A stretch of DNA of 64,000 bases from Sipunculus nudus (Eukaryota > Annelida > Sipuncula > Golfingiida > Sipunculidae). Positions 42,024-54,100 of this stretch are shown one piece after another. A program made the position numbers and the translations under genes. How positions within the stretch are numbered: position 1 is the stretch's first letter; each line of letters begins with the position of its first letter. Below the pieces are notes generated by a model. The model had not been told where the DNA came from and made no database searches. It was given only the letters and a program-made list of their open reading frames with translations. The stretch lies in assembly GCA_026874595.1 (NCBI GenBank), contig CM049313.1, forward strand, positions 62,145,159 to 62,209,158, read 5' to 3'.

Positions 42024-42181
42024 ACAGAAGCGGATCCAGGGGGGGGGGGGGGTGTTCAAGTAGGTCCGGTCCCCCCCCCCTTTTTTTTTAATCCGCCGCA
42101 ACCTTTTTCAAGGGGTTCAGACAAACTTTTGCGTCCTTGACCCCCCCCCCCCCTTTACTGGACCTTGAAACTTTGATTCTG
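42024..42181 (+). repeat. Dispersed GGATCCAGGGG repeat, copy 1, with long G and C runs
   Basis: Starts CAGAAGCGGATCCAGG and runs into G14, then GTCCGGT and C10, then CCGCCGCAACCTTTTTCA, a second C13 and ACCTTGAAACTTTG. A G-poor relative lies at 58,919-59,070, so the homopolymers arose from shorter G/C runs by slippage. The G14 and C13 tracts could pair in a fold-back. Confidence 0.75.
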
Positions 42182-42478
42182 AGTACAAGGCAGGCAAACC
42201 ATCCATTGAATACAATTTTACTTTTTTTTTTTACATTCGATATTGGCATGTAAATATCGAATGCGCCTGATTTGTGGGATCTTCGATTTTCGCTAGCGAA
42301 TATCAAATACCAAATATCCGTCGAACTTCAGTCCCTTAGCCTGCCCCGACCCCTCTGTATATATTCATTTTCATCTAACACCGGTGTAATTGCGAAACTA
42401 TTTCATCAAAGTTTAGTAATTACAACAGACAGAAAAATTGTCAAAACTTAGCTTCATCCTGCCCATAGCCGTGACAAA
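42182..42478. other. Unassigned DNA with short palindromic stretch
   Basis: ACATTCGATATTGGCATG and later TATCGAATGCGCC share inverted ATTCGATA/TATCGAAT about 25 bp apart (42,233-42,265). Nothing else is recognised. Confidence 0.45.
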
Positions 42479-42532
42479 CACGACTCAGTTAGGGCCCCCT
42501 ACTGCGTCGTGACAGGCCCTAACTGAGTCGTG
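42479..42532. other. Perfect 18-bp inverted repeat hairpin, 54 nt
   Basis: CACGACTCAGTTAGGGCC and GGCCCTAACTGAGTCGTG are exact reverse complements separated by 18 nt (CCCTACTGCGTCGTGACA). Part of the loop, CTGCGTCGTGACAGGCC, also resembles the direct continuation CTGAGTCGTGACACAGGCC. Perfect pairing implies recent origin or selection. Confidence 0.8.
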
Positions 42533-43495
42533 ACACAGGCCAAATTTAGAACCGCCCTGCAAGTCCACGCCACGCTTTATAACCGTATCTCCGCATACAG
42601 TCAGCAGGCAGGCCGCAGGCAGAAATCTCCCGTACATGCAGAACAATATACGAATATATTGGGTTATAACGGAATATTTTACACACATGGTAGGTGTCGT
42701 TGGAGAGATAAGAAACTTATTAAAAGGTCTAGTGGGTTTATTTGAAGTGACACAATACTTGTAAGCAATGAGGCGTTGTCAAAAATGAAAATATTTGCAT
42801 CCTCATGGGGCCTTATAATGCGATCCTCAGAGTTAGATGTCCATGCACTCTGGCAAGCCAGTAAGCTGGCCATAATGTCAGAGGGCCGATCTGGCGCTAT
42901 CCTCCCCGTCGATGTATCGCATTTATGTCTCAATTATTCAAAAGTAACTTTGAACAAAAACTAAAAGAGTCTGTTGCAGCATATTTTTGCAAGATTATTC
43001 CCACCAATGGAAAAGGCCTTTAACCTGGTTGGAAAGTCCAAGATTCTAAAACCCGTCTAGACGTGCCATTTTGGTTTTATTCTCAGAGCAATAGTCGATA
43101 CAAAACAGTCAATTAACTAGTTGTCGGGGGGATTCACTGAACATGGCAAAAGGAAGCCGAAGAGGAAAACAATTGTTTGGTAAAAAATAACAACAGAGGC
43201 CTGAGAAAGTCTTCGCTGAATCCTCTCTCAGTGATGAGGTTTCAGGCAGCAAGGCCAGGTTAGATCACACCAATAACCGACTGCACCATACAGTTTATAT
43301 ATGTAACGCAACGACTTACGGCAATGGCTCAGTTGTCCTATTGGTAGATTAAACAACTATCTTATTAAGCTGGCAGGTTTTCTGTCTGCCTGTCTGTTTG
43401 TTCGTATATTAGACTTCACCAATTACACTGGAACATCCACATAGATTTCAGTGTAATGTTGTTGAGAGGTTAATCTTTATGAATAAGGATATATA
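42533..43495. other. Unassigned DNA
   Basis: Just under 1 kb with moderate GC and overlapping short frames on both strands (42,679-42,964) that I do not recognise. Confidence 0.5.
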
Positions 43496-43496
43496 C

Positions 43497-43700
43497 GGGG
43501 AACGTGGACAGTCGAGTTGTACAGCGCTTGGCTCTCTCCGCCGGCGATCCGGAATCGATCCCCGGCGTGGCTATTGGACTGGCTTTAAGTGGCCCGACCA
43601 AGGTTGCCGGGTTTTTACCAGGTTACCCGATTTCCTCTGCAGACTACTGAACGCCACTTTCCGGACGTTTTTAGTTATTATAACTAGTTTTACAATCCAG
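43497..43700 (+). mobile_element. tRNA-derived SINE-like element
   Basis: A head resembling a tRNA (GTGGACAGTCGAGTTGTACA, GCGCTTGGCTCTC, B-box-like GGAATCGATCC at 43,551-43,561) is followed by GCCGGGTTTTTACCAGG and TACCCGATTTCCTCTGC. The latter matches the GGGTTTTCTCCGGGTACTCCGGTTTCCTCC-type domain found in many animal SINEs. The B box differs from the consensus at two positions, so it is probably inactive. The 3' end and any target duplication are unclear. Confidence 0.65.
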
Positions 43701-44410
43701 GAAAAATAAGGTTTATAGTTACTAGTTGGATAATATCATATTATACATTATATCATATAATATTGTAAACGTATTATTAAACAGGCTTTCCTTTCTACTG
43801 ATTTTTTCGTTACGATCACTAGATTTTGACACTGTTAGTAGTTCTGCCACCTCGTATACGTTGGCAGATGTATTGATCCCAGCAGTGAAGCAGATCCTTC
43901 GCATGCATGCTATCCCCAATCATATGGCTAAATTTGGCAGCAAACGTTAAGGCACCGGTCATCAAAATCATCTCGTAAGGCTCACTGATATGGATTTTCA
44001 GAGAACATATAATGCTAAGGAAGGCGAGACTTATTAGATCTTTTTTAAAACTGGGATCGTAACAATTTTTCACTGTTTTTTTTTATTTCTCAATGCACTC
44101 TCAGGGCAATTCGACAAGGTGTCTTAAATAAAAAAAAAGAAACCGATTTCATATCTAATCTTGATTTAACATGTTAATGCATTGAGATCGTATGCACAAC
44201 CTAAAAACATATATGACATTGCAAATAAACGGAAGATACTTTTAAAGGTGGTAATACAGAACTGTAGGTATAACATGTCAAGAAGTCGTTAGATTATGCA
44301 TGTTTTAGTCACATTATTTTGACACTAATGCCATAGTATACATTTCTATTAGCGATGTAGCTGTTAGGGAATCGTAGATATTTTTGACTTGCTATAATTA
44401 AAAAGTTATT
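43701..44410. other. Unassigned AT-rich DNA
   Basis: About 700 bp, no recognised gene. Short frames on both strands overlap near 43,720-44,070. Confidence 0.5.
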
Positions 44411-44590
44411 CAGGGCAGTGTAGTGATTTTGAAGCTCCCAAAGACGCACTCGTTTGTGAGTGATACACGGCTGTTGGATACAGCCTTCTCATTAAGCCTG
44501 CCGAGCGCTTACCCTCGACTGAGTATTTTAACTCACGACCTCTCGGTTTTATTCCTTTGCTCTACCTCTTAGCCACAGAAGCCGGTTGCT
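44411..44590 (-). mobile_element. Decayed tRNA-derived SINE, minus strand
   Basis: On the minus strand CTTCTGTGGCTAAGAGGTAG (A-box region 44,562-44,575) leads to ACCGAGAGGTCGTGAGTTAA and AATACTCAGTCGAGG. This resembles the tRNA-like pattern TGGCTCAGTGGTTAGAGC...AGGTCGTGAGTTCGAATCTC, with the B box TTCGAAT mutated to TTAAAAT. About 90 bp of unrelated tail follows. The mutation of the Pol III promoter indicates an old inactive copy. Confidence 0.65.
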
Positions 44591-47500
44591 CGAGGAATAC
44601 TTTGCGGAATATATTTCATTGTGACGATTTGTAACATATTTTCTCTGAGATTTATTTTAATGTTTCACCTACCTATCTACGCCCGACTTATATTTTGTTT
44701 TCGATTTGCGGAAAATCTATCAGTATGTCCTTTTGTTTGATAACAGGAAAACAGGAATTAGGCTCCGTGCTGTCTTTTTGGTCATCGATTTCACTTCCCC
44801 TGAAGGGGGAGATAAAACGCATCTAGTTCCTATTACAAAGGTACAGTTCACAAAACAGAATTTCTGTCAAGTAAAGCAAGAGTATCATTGAATAATTTTA
44901 TAATCTTCATTTATTTTCTGATCACAAGAAAGGGTTTTAGCATTTTGAAGTCTTCATAAATGATTCCTGAATCATTCCAATTTTTCCTTTCTCTTTGACT
45001 CTCAATGATTCCCCTACAGAGATTCCAACTGTTTGACAAAGGCACATCAAAAGAGATGTTTTCACTTTTATCACGGAGTTCTAAAAACATAAAAGGATTC
45101 AAAATCACCTCACGCTGTGGATTTCGCTTTCCGCCTTTTGGCATATTAGTCCCTTGCTTATTTAATTAAACATCGTATTTGAGGAATTATGAAAGAAATT
45201 AAATAATAAGCAAATGTATCCCTTTTAATGTCTTACGGATGTAGACCGCTAAGAGGGAGCTCGTGGTGAAAATGTTTTTTTTTTTTCTATACTGAAGAGC
45301 CCCATTATTTTGTAAATATGTGAATCAAGCAATACTTTTCTCATAATCAAAGAATCCTCATCCTAGGCATGGCTCATATATGCAAAAGGTGAGAGAACGA
45401 CAAATCAGAACTGTTAATAAGTGTGTTGGTAAAACAAGGTATATAAGCAAACTTATTCCACTTGGGTGTGTCTAGTATAGACGTGTCTGCCGCTTTCATA
45501 ATTACAGGTATATAGCTGTTTTTATCATGTGGGGTTTAATGGTATTTTTTAATTGCATTTAACATAATAACATAGCTGATTTTCCATCTAAGTTTCCAGG
45601 GTATCACACACAAATATTTACGTCCCTTCAGGTGAAGATTATTAATAATTAGCTTTTTGGTTAAGGTATCCGCCTCGATTTTCTAATGCATACCTCATTA
45701 TATTTTAACCTAAATGTACATCTGCATAGATCCATTTCGGTTTGGGACTACGCGACGGGCCGGTACCATCTTCCTGCTATCACCCATACCCGGTGACTGC
45801 CGCACCTGCAGGTTCTGAGTGTTGGACAAAATGGATTCGAGACACGTATTATATTGTATATGTTAGTCTGCAGCGTAACTGATCATTTTTTTCTTATAAG
45901 TTACGGCAAAATGCTACGTTTGATCGATTACCAGATAGACACTTGAACTTTGCAGTTGTCCCTTGCCCTTGGTTCATCCTTCTATAACACCTCAGTAAAA
46001 TTATTGATAGCTATTTGAGATATAACATGGACAAAACAAACAAAACTAGACGAATTTAGGTAGAGTGCCTGCTGGTACATATAACACACATGTGTTCCAT
46101 AAGACTGCCTTGACAGATACAAAATAATTATGCGTCTTACCTCATACACTTTTTCTTCAGCGCATTATCAACCTATACCTAATAAATCGGACCTTGGATA
46201 AAAGCGTTAGATTTTTCTGTCTCGAGAACTAATTTTAATTACAAAACGACCGATTTCCAAGGTACTGATAGCTAACTTAGCAAGGATTTTCAGTACAATC
46301 GGTTCACCATCGTAACATTTATCTAAAGAACACAGACAAACAAACAGACAGGGAGAGATACGGATTTGACAAGCATACTTGATGAATCCCCGATTCCGGC
46401 AAGCAAAAATCAGATATACATATGGAACTGATTTATATATGCTTGGCGATTCCGAGATTCAGGCAAGTATCGAACAACGCTGATCACGATAGTCTCTGCC
46501 ACAATTTTTGAAGAGGGTTACAAACCAGAGGGGCCATCTGTAGAGGACACGGGGGATGGGTCAAGGGGATTTGGACCAAAGCTCTTTTCTGCCACAGCAA
46601 TCTATTTTTAAAGGTTTGAAACCAATGTTTGCGGCCTAGACTCATCTGTGAAGGACCTGAGGACCTTTTCGCGGTTTCTCATTAGTCTTCAGGGGTTAGA
46701 ATCTCCCCCCCCCCCCCCACACACACGCACAACTATTAAAAAAAACCTTGACCTGCCGCATGGGAACGCTGGCACCTATAGCCCTAAAGCGAACGAATCT
46801 CTAGTTGTTGGCTATCGCATGGGCCGACACCTGTCCCCAGTAACAAGATACAGTTTGTTATATATGACCGCTTAACACGCACAAACCCTGGTGCAGTCAG
46901 TAACACTTCGGCACTCAGCATTTCTAAAGGTGGTTATACTTGAGTTCAGGCAGGTAAGATTATACCAGAGCTGTTTTTAGAACCTACTTATTACGAGCAG
47001 ATGTGTGTTTCGTATCATCGTCACTCCATTAATGCATAATAGGTGCGGAGATGCCACTTCTGAATTAAGATAGGTATAGCATGTTCTTTCCGCCACATTA
47101 CTTCGTTCTTGTGTTCACTTTCATGGATAGAGTGTGAGTACGCTTATAAAAAGGCTGGGTGGGACCATCAAATCAATAGGAATAATAGGAAAATTAATAG
47201 AAGTCAGAACTTATGTAGCGCCATTTGGGCAAACTGACATTATTGAGACTACGTCCAGCGTACTGGTTGTCAAGTTAGGCTTTAAGTGCCCACGGAGTCA
47301 TGTACTCACGGCTTAACTTATGTAAGTATGACTTTTTTCATAACTTTTTTATTTATCTAGATCCTCAACACTTAATGTGTCACAAAGTCTGGAGATAAAT
47401 ATATTAATAATTAAACCAAGTTAATAAGGAGAAAGAAAGCCTCTGAATTAGAAGAAGGAAAAGCATAACAACGCCACCTCTATGAGCGATAAAAGGGCAC

Positions 47501-47969
47501 TTGCGGGGGGGGGGATACCCCATTTAACAAAAAAGAAGTCTGCCGAGTAATTGATAAATCTGTACATAGCATTAATGAAGTCATTTTTCAACATATTGAT
47601 ATGAGGCGTCTGATATGTTTAATTACAAGCTAGTAAAATTGTACCGTATCGTATTTCAATCAATGTTTTACTGTCACCTGAAGCTTCATACAGTATTTAA
47701 AAAGGTTAGAAAAATTTTTTTTCAGGACCATTTTCAGGAATGGATTCTATAGATTTATAATTTAATGTATCCTACAATTCATGTGTTTTACTCAATGAGC
47801 ATATCATGAGTCAAAACCATAATAACTTACCTTTTAGTTAAATCTAGGTGTAATCTTAAAAGTGCCGAGGTACGGTGGGAGTCAGGGGTATCTGCACCTG
47901 GGTTAAGATTACTGGGGAAGAACTGAAAGCCGGTCGCTTGAAGTCTTTATGTCGGTGTAAAGACTTGAG
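44591..47969. other. Unassigned DNA
   Basis: About 3.4 kb. The minus frame 44,911-45,144 (77 codons, MPKGGKRNPQREVILNPF at its start) has a plausible composition but no family match or splice support. A C14 run lies at 46,705-46,718. No RNA gene, exon or defined repeat is otherwise seen. Confidence 0.45.
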
Positions 47970-48015
47970 GTTACCCCCCATTTTAGGTTACCCCCATTTT
48001 AGGTAACCCCCAGGT
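47970..48015 (+). repeat. Short tandem repeat AGGTTACCCCCATTTT
   Basis: About two and a half copies of a 16-17 bp unit, differing in C-run length. Its reverse, GAGGGTAATCTGA, appears again near 48,412, so the interval 47,970-48,460 may be a diffuse repeat. Confidence 0.75.
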
Positions 48016-50987
48016 AATCTGATTTGGTATAAGGGTACCCGCAGACTTTATTTCAGATTGCCCCTCGCTTATTAAATTAAATGATAAATTCTTAGGATTT
48101 AACTTATGATTATCATTCCAACAACCAAATGAAAGAGGCGAGGTTTAAAAGATGCAATCAGTTAATAAAAAATAAAATTGTCGCATAATGTTAATTATAT
48201 TGTTAATTATATATATTGACTCATACACTTAACTAAAGCGCATGAGACTTTACATGTAAACATAATATATACAAAGAAAATGAACCTGATTTTAGGATTC
48301 CTGTAGACAAATCATAAGAATTAAAGTAAATAAACACAAAGAAGCCACTGTTTTCAGGTCATAATCTAGTAAATCATAGTGGCTAATCTGAAACCGATTC
48401 GAAGTTGTTACCGAGGGTAATCTGAAATCGATGTCAAGTTAGGGTGGGGGGGGGGGGGGGTAGGGGTGAATTAAACTCGCTACACAAGGAATACGCTGGA
48501 GGATTATTCCTACATCCGCAGCATTAGTACTAATGTTGATAATGTAGAATTAATTAGACCAATCATGACAAGTATGTTGCCCGTTCCAGTGTAGTTTACA
48601 GATATTATGTCCATAAAAATCTGTCGCACCCCTGTGTATTCTGCTGTTTTACCAGTTGTTTACGGATGTCGTCTCCCTAAACAGCTGCAGCAACAATTGA
48701 ACATTTGAGCTTGGCTTTAATACGCCAACAAATTAATATAATGGCATTTACCGTTGAATTTATGTTGGCACATGACGTTACGTAGAGCCTGTCAACTGAT
48801 AGAAAAATGGACCTGATTATGTAAAACTTATTTATTCAGATATTTTGTTGTTTCTTAATTACGGTCATTGTACCGCTAGATGTCCAGTAAGCTTTTACAA
48901 TAAAACAGATAAATATTTGGAAAGATACTCCAGACTGTTGGAATGTGTTATTTGATTATAAAATAGAGCAAATTATTAGCGCATAAATGGACATAATTAG
49001 GCAAAAATATAGATGTAATTGTTTGGTTATTTTGTTATGTGTGGCCTTAATTACGCTTACTGGTTAATAACAGCTGATTAAATGTGTATTGAGTCATGAC
49101 ATCATATATAAAAGAATGCAGCCATTGCATTTGACAGGAAATTCCACTCTTAATCGTTGTGACATAATGATAATGACTCTCATGGAATGGGAACCGTTCT
49201 GCCGAGGCCCCTAAGCAATTAAAGGGTGCCTTATTTCGTGCAATCAAAAAGGGAATGTGTTGCATTTAAGGGCTGCTGGAGGTTTTAAATAAAAATGTAT
49301 TTGAAGTAATAGTGACCATGTATGGGTGCCTGTTTTTTTCCATATATAGACTGATTATAGTGATTATAACCCAAATATGAACCATATAAACCTAGCCCTG
49401 ATTGCACGACTCGATAGGCATTTATATTTGACTTGCAGGCCAACTTGAGTCGTGACGGGAAAATGAACTGCAACGGGCATCCATCTTATGGCAGCGATAG
49501 TTATTAACTGAAATTAACACGAAAGAATATATGAGAACAAACCAAAGTATAAATCCAGTATCTATAGTAAGCAGTCATGTTGTGTCAAAGGGACAAAACG
49601 CCGCTAATATACCTAATACTCGCCCGCGGTATGCACACGGGAAGCATAGAGAAAGCGCAGATAAAAAGATTGTTTTACGCTTTGACTCCAAAAACTTCTG
49701 GCAAATAAATGTCTTTTGTTTCTGGTAAATCTGGATTTTGAAGTATACATGATATATTTGAAAAAAATTATTCATTGGATGTCTAAATTGAGTTTGATAA
49801 AAGGGGGTTTCCGCGGTCTTTAGGAGTCATAATCTTACGTTTTGAGTAAAACAGAACCATAATCTAAGTGTCATATAAGCATCGACAGGTGTCGCTGATA
49901 GGATGGGTGAAGATCCTTTTACACTCCTATTGACGAAAATAATTATTCACCGCGCAGTGCGACACGATGGTCATTACGTTAATTTTATCCGGCGGGCTTA
50001 GGGGACAAATGAGGCTGCTTGATAAATGATACCATGTTAAGATCAATGTTTTCGAAAATATGTTTACTTAAAAAAATTGTATAATTTCATAGCTCAACAT
50101 TTAATACAGTATACAATGCTTTCCTTAGCTAAAATAAATACAATCTTCCCTACCAAATACTATTCCTGGATGGTTTCATTCCAGCATTTTTATTCATTGA
50201 TATTATAGGTTTAAAATGGAGGAAGTTTTTAAATTATATGTACAAAATTCCGGTTTAATGACATATTTGTTTCATCGTGTTGTTAAAACCTATACACTTA
50301 TGTGAGCCTGACATGACTAAGCTGTTATTTCTAAGCTGTTATTTCTAGTCAGGCTTTGTACTAATGATGTTGTTGTGTATGGCTTTGCTATACACTTTGA
50401 TACCCGTTTCCATCCAGCTCTATAATATCCGGAGTCATTCCGCATACATCATGAAAGGCAGTTATAACTTTTTTTAAAGCATTAAGATGAAAGAAATAGA
50501 AACGTTATTCATGGAATCGCTCGACAGTCAACATCATATATCAGCCTCAATGCATCTTATAACCAGAATATTGCAAAATAAATACTTTTTATTATACGTT
50601 ATGTGTATTTAGGAAGTATGCAGTCAATTAACTCAACTTCTCCTCGTTCAACGTCTTTTATACTTTCTGTGCACGTAGAAATTATAAAACCATGGCTCTG
50701 TTCGTTATATTATAGTAAGCCTATTGCGGGATATAGAAGAAAGCTATGCCTTACTACCACACATTCAGTGTCATGAGTATATCCGTGATTTGAAAGTATG
50801 TCGCCCGTTAATTTGCGATTTCGCTATATCCTCCGCTGTACCTAGATTGGTGTTAGTACTTATATATTTGACTGTGTGTATATCAAATCAGAGAACCTTA
50901 TCGTCCACTTGGTTTATATCAGAATAAGTTACTCCTTTCTACAGAAAATAACACCTCGGCACCTCTGTCACATCTAAATCAATATTA
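48016..50987. other. Unassigned DNA with G15 tract
   Basis: About 3 kb. A G15 run lies at 48,446-48,460. A 14-bp duplication (TAAGCTGTTATTTC twice, 50,319-50,346) lies inside a weak CCTGACATGACT / CTAGTCAGG inverted context. No gene is recognised. Confidence 0.5.
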
Positions 50988-51135
50988 AGATGAACTCAGT
51001 CAAATACATATTTCCCTCTCAAGAGAACATCAGTCATATATTTATTTTTTCTCTGTCAAGATGATGTCAGTCAAATTCACAGTTTTCTCTTAAGGTGATC
51101 TCAGTCGTATACAAAATTCTCTCTCAAGATGTCGG
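50988..51135 (+). repeat. Degenerate 34-37 bp tandem repeat, 4 units
   Basis: Four units begin AAGATGAACTCAGTCAAATA, AAGAGAACATCAGTCATATA, AAGATGATGTCAGTCAAATT and AAGGTGATCTCAGTCGTATA, each followed by a T/C-rich stretch ending CTCTC, CTGTC or CTCTT. Divergence between units indicates an old array. Confidence 0.85.
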
Positions 51136-54100
51136 CACTAGTGGCAGTTCCTCCTTAAGAGACAAAGGTACAGAGGTATAAAATTAAATCTACTGGTGCG
51201 TCTTTATCCGGTTCAATTTTATTTATAAATCCTCAATCATTTATTTCTAAAATTATTTAAAAAAAAATAAATTACATTTTAGACAGACAACCAAAATAGA
51301 CATAAATAACGTCCAATTAATATAGACGCTACCGGTATATCTTAGATGTGCTTCTCTGTGTTTTATCACCACCATTTTCCTAGAGGTCATTTGCATATTC
51401 ACTGATGCATGATCATCTACCCGTGATATTTCCACCACTTTGTCTAGCATTATATATCATACAATTAAATAAAAAAGGAAATAAGGAAATTTTACGAAAT
51501 GTTCCTACCATAACTTGATAATTTGTCTTTGGTCCAAAACAACATTATTTTGCTCTTAACTTTCCCGATACGCTTACCCTTGCCACCAAGCTAAATGTAT
51601 ACGCAAGCAGATTCTCTCCTGGGTGATTTGGAGTTCTTTCGTGTAGCATCCCCGCACCCTTATCAAACCCTGTGATGTTTGTTTCTACAACTTTCACGAA
51701 ACTGCTCATGGGGCTGCCATTTTGCATACATACTAAAACCCGGATGTGATGACATAGATTGCATGTTGATATTATTGGTATATGCCGATAGAATGATAGT
51801 TGTCGCTAGAAAGTATTTATTATGGTATGTCAAATATGATACGTTTCATAGGCACATGTATACTTTTAAAAAGACACAGGATGCAAAATATATTGGTATT
51901 TATGTTGAATAATCTTTAAGGCTAATGGGATTATCCATGTTTTGATCTGTCATTGGAATTAAGAAGCACAATATCCTTGGAAAATATCTCTAGTGACAGC
52001 TTTTATCTACGTCTTCTAGGCATTGGTACGAAACTATCTCCATTACTGTATTTAACATTTTCTACATAGACGTCATAGTTAATAATTGTTTATTTTAGCC
52101 TCCAGTTTTCAGTGTTTCTTCCGTGTTCACTAAGTAAACTTCTATCATTTCGTACCTTCCAACGGGTATTAAGAACTGAGCTATTGGAACTTTAGGATTA
52201 CCGATGACGCGGACTCTGTTTTATGATAAACGTAAAAAAAGACTCGGCACAATACACATAACGACTTCTCGGAAATGCAAACCATTGATTTATGTTGAGA
52301 AAAGCAACCAAATGCATATCAGTAAACGACAGATACGAGGGCATACATTCCATAATGTTTCTTGCTCGAAAATTGGGGTAAAAACTCCACCCAATTTAAC
52401 ATTATTATGAACCGCAGTGAATTAACAGATATAAGTCAGTCTTTTGGCGGCTGAATATGCAAAGGCGGATTTTTTTCGAACCAATAATCTGGGAAATAAA
52501 ACAAAATGCACGCTTGATTAAAAAACACCCAAGATTGTACCATTTCAGCCCAGAGTTTCTAAAGTCTACACTACGCGGGGTTTACCGATTCTCATACCTT
52601 CTATTCATTTAATCCCCCTCCCTCTCCTTTCTAAAATTCTCTATCCGCTTCTTCGTTGCGCTCGTGGAATTGTAAATAAAGCATTTGCCACCTTCGCATT
52701 ATAAAACGGTTCATTACTCTTGTGTCGACATTAAATTCCAGACCTAAGGCCAAAAAAAGGTATGGTTCTCAGTCACCGTCCGCGTCAATTTAACCCCTCG
52801 CATCAAAAACTTTTATTTTGTTTTTCATCTTTCTAGAAGATAAAATAATACAAAATTGATAAGAAACCCTTTGTTATGTAATGCTTTTATCTGTTTAGCA
52901 AAAGAATTCTCGGTACCCTTATCATATACCATTTTACCGAAAAGTACAAAAAAAATTAAAAAATATCGCCGCATAAAAAAGTGCCTGAGAACCAATACCT
53001 TTAATTGCCTAACACTACTGTTTTTGAACTTGATATATATGTCGTCACGCAATAAAACAATCTATGTAAAGCACGAAAGGATTTTCATACAATACAGTTT
53101 CTACCACTTAAACCGATCGATCTCAATGTATATACAGATGACACACCCCTGTTTCCTAAACTGCCCTAAACAGTCCAATACACTCACGCTTTAGACAACG
53201 TAAAGTTTCATACTTATATATATAAGTTAGAATTTTTTATATCGACACATGCATGGAATAACAATCACACAGACAATACGGAATAAAATATAATGTGATT
53301 ATGCATTTCTTGAAATTAACGTGATTTTTATAATTAACGCTTTACTATCTCATTGTCTGAGAAACTATTGTAATATAATAGTAAAATGAAGATTCGCTAT
53401 ATTATTGTCCTCCTTTCGTATCCTTTGCTTTCTTCGAAACGTTAAGTAGTCGCGTCATGATGAAATTATAGCTTGGGTATTATGAAACTTACATGCAATG
53501 TAAACCTAATGGGCTCATGATAAAAAGAAACGTATCTACAGTTACCTTTTCAGGGAATTAAAGGTGTAATGTTTAATGTAATAATACAGAGAGTTGTTAT
53601 TGGCGAGTGACAATAACTGCATGACGCATGGAATCTATCACACACATATTTTCATTATCAAAGAATGGTTATAATATATAAGCATGCTAAAACAATATAC
53701 ATGCATATTGTAAATATTTAAATACACGTTATCTGTTGAAATATAAAATTATTATATGAAAACCTCTACGTTATGGTGATATCATGCAGGATTTTATATA
53801 AAAATTTACATTTATTTATATGAAACTACTTCAACAAAAGGTACTCCAGTCGATCTCCAGTTTCACCCTGCTTGTTAGTGAGTATGTAACCTCACCAGAA
53901 AAGAGACACCTGTTTTTAAATGCCGGGGCTGTCACACAATACAGGGATTCCAAAGATAGATATATATACCTAACGACCTGTTTCTCTGGAGAACGCGATT
54001 TTGTCCGGAAAGGCTTTTAAAGCATGATCATCACAGAAGACATCGCAAAATGTAGCTGTCCCTTCATTTGACAATCAGTTTGTATGTGTCATATATTTGC

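Noticed and set aside
44911-45144. 77-codon minus frame starting MPKGGKRNPQRE
   Set aside because: Composition is plausible, but no homology, promoter or splice evidence supports a gene. Noted only inside the surrounding unassigned segment.
45661-45860. tRNA-like stretch GGTTAAGGTATCCGCCTCG
   Set aside because: It resembles an A box, but no B box lies at the required distance and no tail is seen.
47970-48015. Telomere-like CCCCCATTTT repeats
   Set aside because: Only two or three 16-17 bp units, and they are unlike the animal TTAGGG motif.
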